Below, piece by piece: positions 1 to 6,911 of a DNA stretch of 64,000 bases. The position numbers were made by a program, and so were the translations under genes. The notes below the pieces were generated by a model. It worked only from the letters and a program-made list of their open reading frames with translations, made no database searches and had not been told where the DNA came from. Every line of letters starts with the position of its first letter. Within the stretch, counting starts at the first letter, position 1. This DNA comes from Sphingomonas sp. HMP9 (GTDB taxonomy: Bacteria; Pseudomonadota; Alphaproteobacteria; Sphingomonadales; Sphingomonadaceae), in the NCBI RefSeq assembly GCF_013374115.1, contig NZ_AP022673.1, positions 648,501 to 712,500 of the forward strand, written 5' to 3'.

Positions 1-416
1 GCGATCTCGCCGGGATAGCCCAGCACGATCATCAATGCGGCCGCCGTACCGAGCCGCACGGTCTTCGACGAGGTCTGCTCGGGCGACAGGCGCATCACGA
101 GCACCAGCTCGATCAGCAGCAGGGGGACGGTCAGCAACCAGTCGACGTAGCGATAGGCGTCGTTGAATGCGAAGCCGGTAGCGGCGATGACACCGTCCTT
201 GAGCACATAGGCTGCGTTCCAACTCTCGAAGATGCGCAGGTAGTGATAGGCGGCGATCGCGGTCACCAGTCCGGATATCGTGACCGCGGTACGATAGGCA
301 GGCGACACTTGCGATCGACACAGCCAGAGGAACGCGGTTGCCGCGGCCATCGTCGCGAAGGTGAACGAGAACGCGTTGTAGACCAGCGAGAACTGGAACG
401 GGGTCAAGATATCCAT
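1..416 (-). CDS. proton-pumping rhodopsin (proteorhodopsin/xanthorhodopsin type), 3' part outside window
   Basis: Retinal-binding light-driven proton pump of the inner membrane, running off the left edge; 138 codons (helices A to D) are visible. Helix B carries His58 in AYHYLRIF, the conserved counterion-partner His. Helix C reads YRYVDWLLTVPLLLIE: Asp92 is the proton acceptor, Thr96 the middle residue and Glu103 the proton donor, giving the DTE outward-pump motif. The residue at the spectral-tuning position is Leu100, which in proteorhodopsins means green absorption. LGYPGE in helix D is typical of the xanthorhodopsin branch. ATG at 416 is chosen because GGAG sits 6 nt before it; an in-frame ATG at 428 is the alternative. 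The gene follows the LOV-HTH regulator on the same strand after about 280 bp. The retinal Lys (helix G) and any carotenoid-site Gly are outside the window. Confidence 0.93.
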   Translation of the reverse strand, partial: MDILTPFQFSLVYNAFSFTFATMAAATAFLWLCRSQVSPAYRTAVTISGLVTAIAAYHYLRIFESWNAAYVLKDGVIAATGFAFNDAYRYVDWLLTVPLLLIELVLVMRLSPEQTSSKTVRLGTAAALMIVLGYPGEI

Positions 417-654
417 AAACGTCTCCATCGCCTTGCTGCGCACTGGCCCGCTACGGTGGCTGGCCGGCATTGTTGCGGGGGGCGAGGCCGATGGACGGAT
501 CGGTTCGGGCCTCCCGAGGATGGCGCCACAGCGACTCCAAAGGGTATCGGAGGGAGTTCCACCCACGCCGCGAGCCGTTGGCTATTACCGCTCGTGACCT
601 AGCCGCTGTGACGGCCGGTCCCTGCATACGACCGGGCCGGATGCGTCACGATAC

Positions 655-666
655 GGTCCTTGGCCC
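655..666. promoter_or_regulatory. candidate EL222-type operator upstream of the rhodopsin gene
   Basis: GGTCCTTGGCCC matches every position of the palindromic consensus RGNCYWWRGNCY reported for the LOV-HTH factor EL222. It lies 35 bp beyond the stop of the local EL222-like gene and about 240 bp upstream of the rhodopsin start. A hand estimate gives roughly one chance match per 12 kb at this base composition, so a hit in this 280-bp gap is suggestive but not proof. No confident -35/-10 pair was found downstream of it. Confidence 0.45.
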
Positions 667-675
667 ATACCCGCT

Positions 676-700
676 CCGGCTAGCACTGCTGCTACGCCGG
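676..700 (-). terminator. hairpin after the LOV-HTH gene
   Basis: CCGGC TAGCA ctgc TGCTA c GCCGG forms a 10-bp stem with one bulge, directly after the LOV-HTH stop codon. There is no T-run on the minus strand after it, so it may be a weak or factor-assisted terminator, or an mRNA-stabilising hairpin. It separates the regulator transcript from the rhodopsin promoter region. Confidence 0.4.
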
Positions 701-1345
701 TCAGAGCCCGGCTTCGACCGCCAGCCGGATCAGGTTCGCGGTCGTCGTCAGGCCGAGGCGATCCATCAGGATGGCGCGGTGCATCTTGACGGTTTTCTCC
801 GCCAAACCGAGCTCCGCGGCGATCTGTTTGTTGAGCAGGCCCTGTGCGACGAACTTGAGCACCTGTCCTTGACGTGGCGACAGAGCTTTGACCATTTCTG
901 CGGCACGGATCCGGCGCATGCTGGTCGGCGGTGCCGCGTTGGTATCGATCTCGATCTGCGAGCCGAGAAAATACAGCAGCCTGTCCTCGTCGTCGTAGAG
1001 CGGCGCCACCAGCACGGCGTTGCGGAACGGTTGCCCATTTCGCTTATAGTTGAGGATCTCGACCAGCACCGGCTTGTGCTCGCGAACGCCGCGGCGGATT
1101 TCCTCGGACAGCCAGGGCTCGGTCCCGGGCCCCGACAAGAAGCGGCAATTGCGGCCGACGACCTCGTCCGCGGGGTAGCCGGTGAGATCGCAGAATGGTT
1201 GGTTGCAGGCGACGATGGGATTGTCGGGCAGCCGTGGATCGCTGATCACCCCCGGGATCGGGCTGTCGGTAACCAGCCGCATGAATCGCGTATTGACGCT
1301 CGCCAACGCGGAGCCAGTCGACAGACTATCAATGGTCATGCGCAC
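701..1345 (-). CDS. blue-light receptor LOV-HTH transcription factor (EL222-like)
   Basis: One-component photoreceptor. Residues about 22-135 form a LOV (PAS) domain with the flavin-adduct motif GRNCRFLSG, photoactive Cys67, and [17 protein letters not shown] and FLGSQIEID as in EL222 of Erythrobacter. Residues about 152-212 are a LuxR-type HTH (LSPRQ...[19 protein letters not shown]). At 214 aa it is close in length and alignable almost end to end with EL222 from memory. In that family, blue light forms a Cys-flavin adduct, releases the HTH and lets the dimer activate transcription. The start is GTG at 1345; an ATG two codons later (1339) is also possible behind a purine-rich stretch. It lies upstream of and in the same orientation as the rhodopsin gene, the obvious candidate target. 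Confidence 0.93.
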   Translation of the reverse strand: MRMTIDSLSTGSALASVNTRFMRLVTDSPIPGVISDPRLPDNPIVACNQPFCDLTGYPADEVVGRNCRFLSGPGTEPWLSEEIRRGVREHKPVLVEILNYKRNGQPFRNAVLVAPLYDDEDRLLYFLGSQIEIDTNAAPPTSMRRIRAAEMVKALSPRQGQVLKFVAQGLLNKQIAAELGLAEKTVKMHRAILMDRLGLTTTANLIRLAVEAGL

Positions 1346-2184
1346 CGATCTTCCCCCCTCCGGCGCAAAGTATATGCGTCCACCTTTTATGATCGAATAG
1401 CATGGTTTCTATCGCCGTACGAAAACCGAAGTTCGCGCCGGAATCGCAATGCCGAAAGGCGGAATTTGTTTATCGATTCGATTAACACCCGGCATGATTT
1501 CGCGTTCGCGGTGAAGATGAACCGCCAAAATATTATAGTCTACCACGCTCGATCTCAATATGTCCCGGTTGCGTCAGGTAAAGACTTTATGGTTGGTGGC
1601 TGACTTTCAACGCCTTACGCTCACGAAAACCGACGCGTTCGAACGCTACGGGACTGTCAGAAATTCTATGAATAAACATGATATCAGTGCACAACGGATA
1701 TACTACCGAAAGTGTATCCATATTAGTTTAGAATAGAACTAGCATTCCTAAATAAACGCATGTCTCTCCGAGGGGCGTATTCGCAAATGTGAAGAATGAT
1801 TCGGTTTACTGGTGAACTGAGGGGGCCGGTATTGCCGATTTGCTCGAAAAAATTAACCGACGGTATTTAGCAGAGCCGGCATGACGGTCGGATGACGCCG
1901 GGAAGCAGTCCTCGATCGAATGGCATATGCGAACCGTTCGTTTGCACTTTCTGGGTGGATCATGTTCGCGTAATCCAGAACCGATGCGCAGAGCGTTATC
2001 GGCCAACTGTCCGGCTAGATCGCCCCTTTACAACGATATGCATCTGCACCGCGCGTCGCGCTATCCATACCCACGCGCGTTCATCGCACAAACGTGCGAG
2101 GCTCTGTCGGGCCGCTAAGGCGCTACAGTAGCAAATGACCACGGCCGGTTGCTTGCCTGGTCGCTGCTATCCTACAGCACGTCG
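1346..2184. other. long AT-rich intergenic region with one dyad
   Basis: No convincing gene on either strand; open frames here have poor codon usage and no recognisable product. The stretch from about 1480 to 1860 is clearly richer in A and T than its surroundings. It contains a dyad at 1696-1719, GGATATAC-N8-GTGTATCC, that could be an operator. The region must hold the promoters of the divergent LOV-HTH gene and MFS gene, but I could not assign -35/-10 boxes. Confidence 0.5.
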
Positions 2185-3408
2185 ATGGCTCGCCGACCTG
2201 AATCTCTCGATACGGCGTCCACCACCGATCGCCGTTCGACTGGCTTCCTGCTGACCTTGGCATTGGCCTATATCGGCGGTGTCGTGGGTTACCTGCCGCT
2301 GCTGACGCTGTTGCTGCCCATGGAGGTCGACGCCGTCGCGGGGGCCGGGCGGCTCGGCGTCCTTACGGCGATCGTTGTCGCGGGCGGGTTGGCGGCCAGC
2401 CTCTCGAACATCGCGTTCGGCTGGCTCAGCGACCGATCGGTGAGACGCGGCGGCGGGCGTAGGGCGTGGCTCGGCACGGGGGGTGCCGCCACGGCGCTGT
2501 CCTACGTGGCAATCGCCGTGGCGACGTCCCCCGTTCGCCTGATCCTGGCCGTCGCGGTGTTCCAAGTCGCGGTGAACGCGCTGCTCGCGCCTTTGCTGGC
2601 GATCATGGCGGACGAAGTGCCCGATGCGCAGAAGGGCGTGGCGGGAGGGTTGCTGGCGATGGCGAACCCGGTTGCGTCGGCGCTGGCGGCGGCGCTCATG
2701 GCGACTGCCGCACTCGGCGCTGCGGCGCGTCTGGCGGTCGTACCGATCGTGACGGTAGCCTGTATGATCCCTCTGCTCCGCACCCGCGCGCAGCCGGTCG
2801 AGCCGCGTGGCCATCCGACCGTACCGATGAAGGCGGTCCTACGCTGCGATCTGGCCCTTGCCTGGAGCGCGCGGCTGCTCGTCCAGATCGCCGGTAGTGC
2901 GCTGTTCGTCTATCTCTTCTACTATCTCGAAAGCGTTTCGCCGTCCGTCGCACCGGTCACGATCGCGGCGTGGATGGGGACGTTGATGATCGTCGCGTAC
3001 ACCGTACCGCTGCCGATCGCGGTATTGGTCGGGCGGTTCGCGGATCGCTCGGGGCGAACCAAGCCGTTTCTGTTCGCCGCGGCGATTGTCGCTGCGGCGG
3101 GATTGGTCGGGATGGCAGTCGCCTACGACTTCACCAGCGGCGCGGTCGCGTTCTGTGTCTATACCGCGGGTGCGTCGGTCTTCCTCGCGCTCCACGCGTC
3201 GTTCGCCATGCAGTTGCTGCCGGACCCTCGTCACCGCGGGCGTGACCTGGGTGTGTTGAACCTGACCAACACGCTGCCGGGGTTGCTCGGGCCAGCGCTC
3301 ACCTGGACGCTCGCGACGCCGACTGACTTCCATGCGGTCATGCTGGTCCTGGCCGCGCTGACGCTTTGCGGCGGGCTCATCATGCTCGCGGCGCGCGGTC
3401 GACGTTAG
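2185..3408 (+). CDS. MFS transporter
   Basis: Inner-membrane major facilitator of 407 residues with about 12 hydrophobic segments. The loop between segments 2 and 3 reads GWLSDRSVRRGGGRR and the equivalent loop of the second half GRFADRSGRTK, the two copies of the MFS signature. ATG at 2185 is preferred to an in-frame TTG at 2149 because the first transmembrane segment then starts soon after a short polar N-terminus; neither has a strong ribosome-binding site. Its stop codon overlaps the stop of the convergent GH16 gene (TTAG). The substrate is not readable from sequence; position beside glucan hydrolases suggests an oligosaccharide or sugar, as inference only. Confidence 0.82.
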   Translation: MARRPESLDTASTTDRRSTGFLLTLALAYIGGVVGYLPLLTLLLPMEVDAVAGAGRLGVLTAIVVAGGLAASLSNIAFGWLSDRSVRRGGGRRAWLGTGGAATALSYVAIAVATSPVRLILAVAVFQVAVNALLAPLLAIMADEVPDAQKGVAGGLLAMANPVASALAAALMATAALGAAARLAVVPIVTVACMIPLLRTRAQPVEPRGHPTVPMKAVLRCDLALAWSARLLVQIAGSALFVYLFYYLESVSPSVAPVTIAAWMGTLMIVAYTVPLPIAVLVGRFADRSGRTKPFLFAAAIVAAAGLVGMAVAYDFTSGAVAFCVYTAGASVFLALHASFAMQLLPDPRHRGRDLGVLNLTNTLPGLLGPALTWTLATPTDFHAVMLVLAALTLCGGLIMLAARGRR

Positions 3409-4223
3409 CGCGGGCGCCAGTAGCGGAAATAGTCGATCGTCATGCGCTGCGGAAAGGCACCATCGTCGATGCCCTTCTGGCCACCCCAGTCGCCGCCGAC
3501 CGCGAGGTTGAGTATCAGGTCGTATGGACGCGTGAACGGCCACGCCGCCTTGCCGCCGGGCGGGTCATTGGCAACGCGCATGATGGCGCGGCCATCCACG
3601 CCGATCGTGATCCTGTCCGGACGCCAGTCGAGTTGATAGCGGTGATAGGCGGTGCATGTCGTTGCGATCACCGTCTGGGCGCCGCGCTGCGTTCCCTTCG
3701 CGTGATTGAAGGCGGCGGTGTGCAGCGTCGCGTGGACGATGCCGGCATCCCAGCCGACCATCTCCATCACGTCGATCTCGCCTTCGTCGGGCCATGTGCC
3801 GCTGGACGGGAGCAGCCAGATCGCCGGCCAGCTTCCACGACCGCAGGGCAGTTTGGCGCGGACTTCGTAAAAGCCATAGCCTCGCGGTGTACGGGAGACG
3901 AGCTTGGCGGACGTATAGGCCTGACCACCCCAATCGGCGAACCTCGCCTTGTCGAGCAGCTCGCGGCGGGCCTTGATGACCAGCACGCCGTGCTCCAGCC
4001 GGGCGTTCTCGGGTCGGTCCTTCGCATAATATTGACGTTCGTGATTGGGCCAGCCCTGAATGTTGCGCGACAGGTCGAAGCGCCATTTGGTCTGGTTGAT
4101 AGCCGTGCCGTCGAACTCGTCGGCAAAGTTCGGTTTACCCTTTGGCACGCGCATTGGCGCGCTGACGCTGTAGTTGGTCGCGCCCAGAGTGGCTGCTTGC
4201 GCGGCGAGTATCAGCAGGATCAT
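3405..4223 (-). CDS. GH16 family endo-beta-1,3-glucanase (laminarinase-like)
   Basis: Secreted or periplasmic 272-residue glycoside hydrolase. A short hydrophobic N-terminus (ends near residue 15) looks like a signal peptide without the usual positive n-region. The GH16 domain runs from DEFDGT (35-40) to the C-terminus, with the catalytic signature EIDVME at 149-154 (Glu149 nucleophile, Asp151, Glu154 acid/base; the extra residue marks the beta-bulge of laminarinases). WPAIWLLP and GFYEVRAKLP are other family blocks. AAGGGG precedes the ATG by 7 nt. It ends the operon that begins with the GH55-like gene (16-bp gap), so the two enzymes probably act together on beta-1,3-glucans. Confidence 0.9.
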   Translation of the reverse strand: MILLILAAQAATLGATNYSVSAPMRVPKGKPNFADEFDGTAINQTKWRFDLSRNIQGWPNHERQYYAKDRPENARLEHGVLVIKARRELLDKARFADWGGQAYTSAKLVSRTPRGYGFYEVRAKLPCGRGSWPAIWLLPSSGTWPDEGEIDVMEMVGWDAGIVHATLHTAAFNHAKGTQRGAQTVIATTCTAYHRYQLDWRPDRITIGVDGRAIMRVANDPPGGKAAWPFTRPYDLILNLAVGGDWGGQKGIDDGAFPQRMTIDYFRYWRPR

Positions 4224-4239
4224 CGGATACCCCTTGCGC

Positions 4240-5994
4240 TTAGGGATAGCGGACCAGCGTCTGGCGGAGGGCGCCTGGTTGTGCTGGGGGGCCTACGTCA
4301 TTGACTAGATGCGCGATCGTGCCCTGGCCGGTGCCGAGCGAGATTGTCGTGATGCTGGCGAAGCGGACTCCCGGTCGGCGTGGTGCCTCGATCGCGCTTT
4401 CCAGCACGATCGAGGGGTCGGCGGTGAAGTTGGCGTAGATGCCGAGCCCGGTCGCTTCATGCGAGGTGACGGTATCGCCGACCTTGTACGCAGCCCAGCC
4501 CCGCGTGGTGCGCGCCATATACGCGCCCTGGTTTGGCGGATCGTAGGGGAGTTCGCACTGGAAGAAATTGGTCCGGCCGCGCTCGCCGTTCCACGTCACC
4601 TGGTATTTCTGGAAATGCTCGACGAACAGGCCGTGGACGGTCACGTCGTCGCCGTTGACGACCAATCCCTGGTCGGCGGTGCTCTCGGTCCAGCCGACAT
4701 GAACGCGGCCGGTCTCGCGGTCGCCATGGTCGGCGCGCCAGATCCAGAGGTGATCGCCGATCACGTGGTGGCTGTTGATCTCCAGGCAGGTCCCCGCCTT
4801 GCCGACGGTCGCGCCGCCGACCCGGAAGAACAGGTCGGCGAGGAGGGTAGGGTTGCGGCTGTGGTCGCGCCTGGCGCCGCGGGGACCGACCTGGACGAGT
4901 ACCGGTGTCTCAACCGGCCCGGCGTCGATCAACAGTCCGGCGATCACGACACCCGGCACGTCCGCGACGACGATTGCCGCGGCGCCGTTTTCGGCAAACA
5001 GAGTCGCGAGCCCGAGGCCTAGTACGACCGTGTCGGCATGCGTGATCCGCAGGGGTTCGTGGTTGCGGTAGATGCCGGGGGTGAGCAGAAGGTGCCTCCC
5101 CGCGGCCAACGCCGCGTTGATCGTGGCGATGGGTGTATCGGGGTGGGCGATGAGGAACCGCGACAGGGGAATGGCCGACCCTGCGGGAGCATCCTTGGCC
5201 CAGCTCGTGCCGCGGGCATCGCGGCGGACGGCGGGGACGAAGACCGCCCAGTCGCCCGCCCGGGTGACGTGCAGGAAGGGTTTCTCGCGGACCACAGATA
5301 TGGTGGGCAGGCTGGTGTAGGGTGGTTCTGGGAAGCGCGTCGGCGGCGCGCCTTCGACGCCGGCGAACATCATGTTCCAGTTCGATCCGCGCCATCCGCC
5401 GATATGGCTGTTGCGCGTGAACCATTGCTGCTGCGTGCCGGACCGCACCGTCCCGTCGATCCGGCAATCCGCCATGAACCCGCCGCTGGACCAACCGCCG
5501 TCGTCGAGCGCCAGATCGCCATGCAGGTGCACGCGGCGATAGGGTGCGGCCTGCGACACCGCCCAGCGATCCGCGCCATCGGCCGGCCGTACCGCCAGAT
5601 TCTCGACGCCGCGCCAGAAATTGACCAGCGCCATGCCCTTTGCCCAGTCCGCCTCGGCATGGACATGCCCGTCGATCGCGACGTCGCCCGGCATACGCCC
5701 GAGCCCGGCGACCTGGGTGAAGAAACCGACGTTCACGTCGAGCGCGTAGCGTCCCGGCTTGAACAGGATCGCGTGGCGCGTGTCGGTAAAGTGGGCGCGC
5801 TCCTGCGCGGCGAAGACCGCGTCGATCCGCGCCTGGACCCGTTCGCGGGGCATCGCGGGGTCTACGACGAAGACGTTGGGACCGAAATCGGGCGGGGCGA
5901 CCGCTTTCGCTGCGGCAGCGTCAGGCAACGCTGCGGCAAGGCCCGTTCCTGCCAGTCCTCCGAGAACGGACCGACGCGTCGGTGCATGCGTCAC
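4240..5994 (-). CDS. GH55-like exo-beta-1,3-glucanase, Tat-exported
   Basis: 584-residue exported protein. The N-terminus TRRSVLGGLAGTGLAAALPDAAAA is a Tat signal. The body has the repeat texture of a right-handed parallel beta-helix in two halves, with blocks FGPNVFVVDP, LFKPGRY, LDDGGWSSGGFMAD, WIWRADHGD and QCELPYDPPNQG. As I recall them, these match the bacterial family often mislabelled adenylyl cyclase that includes GH55 laminarinases; Glu481 in QCELPYDPP would be the acid candidate. GTG at 5994 is chosen: GGGAGG lies 6 nt before it and the Tat motif then starts at residue 6. It heads a two-gene operon with the GH16 enzyme. The alternative is another beta-helix lyase or hydrolase. Confidence 0.7.
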   Translation of the reverse strand: MTHAPTRRSVLGGLAGTGLAAALPDAAAAKAVAPPDFGPNVFVVDPAMPRERVQARIDAVFAAQERAHFTDTRHAILFKPGRYALDVNVGFFTQVAGLGRMPGDVAIDGHVHAEADWAKGMALVNFWRGVENLAVRPADGADRWAVSQAAPYRRVHLHGDLALDDGGWSSGGFMADCRIDGTVRSGTQQQWFTRNSHIGGWRGSNWNMMFAGVEGAPPTRFPEPPYTSLPTISVVREKPFLHVTRAGDWAVFVPAVRRDARGTSWAKDAPAGSAIPLSRFLIAHPDTPIATINAALAAGRHLLLTPGIYRNHEPLRITHADTVVLGLGLATLFAENGAAAIVVADVPGVVIAGLLIDAGPVETPVLVQVGPRGARRDHSRNPTLLADLFFRVGGATVGKAGTCLEINSHHVIGDHLWIWRADHGDRETGRVHVGWTESTADQGLVVNGDDVTVHGLFVEHFQKYQVTWNGERGRTNFFQCELPYDPPNQGAYMARTTRGWAAYKVGDTVTSHEATGLGIYANFTADPSIVLESAIEAPRRPGVRFASITTISLGTGQGTIAHLVNDVGPPAQPGALRQTLVRYP

Positions 5995-6193
5995 GCTAGG
6001 CCTCCCTTCATCCGTCCCGACCCTGTCGCCGCGTCGCGCGGCCCGTTTCGGTAACGACATGCGGACTAGGCCAACCATCGGCGCACCTCAATGCCCGCAT
6101 TGTCCCGGCGCTGTGCGGTGCGCATCGGCTTGGTGATGAACGGCCCTGCGCGCTACACGGTCGGTGTACGAGAGTTTCGCTGGCAGGACGGAC

Positions 6194-6880
6194 ATGATGA
6201 ACGAACCGGTATTCACATTGCACCGGGTTGGACGCGAGGCACAGCCGGTGGTCGTGATCGACGGTTTTGCCAGCGACCCCGATGCGTTGCGTGCCGCTGC
6301 GCGTCGGTCGACGTTCGAGCCTGCCGCCCATCATTATCCGGGACTTCGGGGCGTTCTCCCCGAACCCTATGTCGTGCAGCAATCTGCCGTGCTGGCGGCG
6401 ATACTCGGGCCGATGTTCGGACGGGCGGGGGCGGTCGACGTGATCGACGCGAGCTTCTCGATCGTGACGACGCCACCCGGTGACCTCAATGTCCGCCAGC
6501 GACTCCCGCACTGCGACGCGTTCGGGGCGGACCGGATCGCCTTGGTCCATTACCTGTCGCTGGGCGACGGCGATGGCACCGCGTTCTTCCGCCACCGGTC
6601 GACCGGGTTCGAAACCGTGGACGAGAACCGCGCGCCCATCTTCTTCGGCCAGCTCGAAGCCGAGATGCGCTTGGGCGGCGTGCCGCCCGCATCCTATGTC
6701 GTCGACGACACGCCGTTGTTCGAGCGCACCCTGAGCGTGGAGGCGCTCTACAACCGCGCGCTCGTCTATCCGAGCTATCTGCTGCACAGCGGCGCGATCG
6801 GGCCCGATGCCGTACTCTCGCCCGATCCTGCCAAGGGTCGACTGACGGTCACCGCGTTCCTGTCCGTGGGCGGGGCGTAG
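6194..6880 (+). CDS. DUF6445 family, 2OG-Fe(II)-oxygenase-like protein
   Basis: Cytoplasmic 228-residue protein of the family found beside SapC, halogenase-like and TonB receptor genes in sphingomonads and caulobacters. RLPHCDAFGADRIALVHYL holds an HxD pair (H-C-D), followed after about 100 residues by LLHSG and KGRLTV, the His and Arg expected of a 2-oxoglutarate/Fe(II) double-stranded beta-helix. ATG at 6194 follows GGACGG; a second ATG comes one codon later. It is divergent from the GH55/GH16 operon and convergent with GH3. Its substrate is unknown. Context suggests it belongs to the same modification set as the genes at 12.5-17.3 kb. Confidence 0.75.
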   Translation: MMNEPVFTLHRVGREAQPVVVIDGFASDPDALRAAARRSTFEPAAHHYPGLRGVLPEPYVVQQSAVLAAILGPMFGRAGAVDVIDASFSIVTTPPGDLNVRQRLPHCDAFGADRIALVHYLSLGDGDGTAFFRHRSTGFETVDENRAPIFFGQLEAEMRLGGVPPASYVVDDTPLFERTLSVEALYNRALVYPSYLLHSGAIGPDAVLSPDPAKGRLTVTAFLSVGGA

Positions 6881-6911
6881 CGGTCACCCCGCGTCACGGG
6901 GGAAGCGATCG

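Noticed and set aside
470-1603. 377-codon plus-strand frame across the photoreceptor gene
   Set aside because: It is the antisense of the LOV-HTH gene, with Arg/His-rich composition and no recognisable product.
6886-6905. CCCC...GGGG hairpin between the convergent DUF6445 and GH3 genes
   Set aside because: Stem is only four to five pairs with no T-run; not enough to call a terminator.
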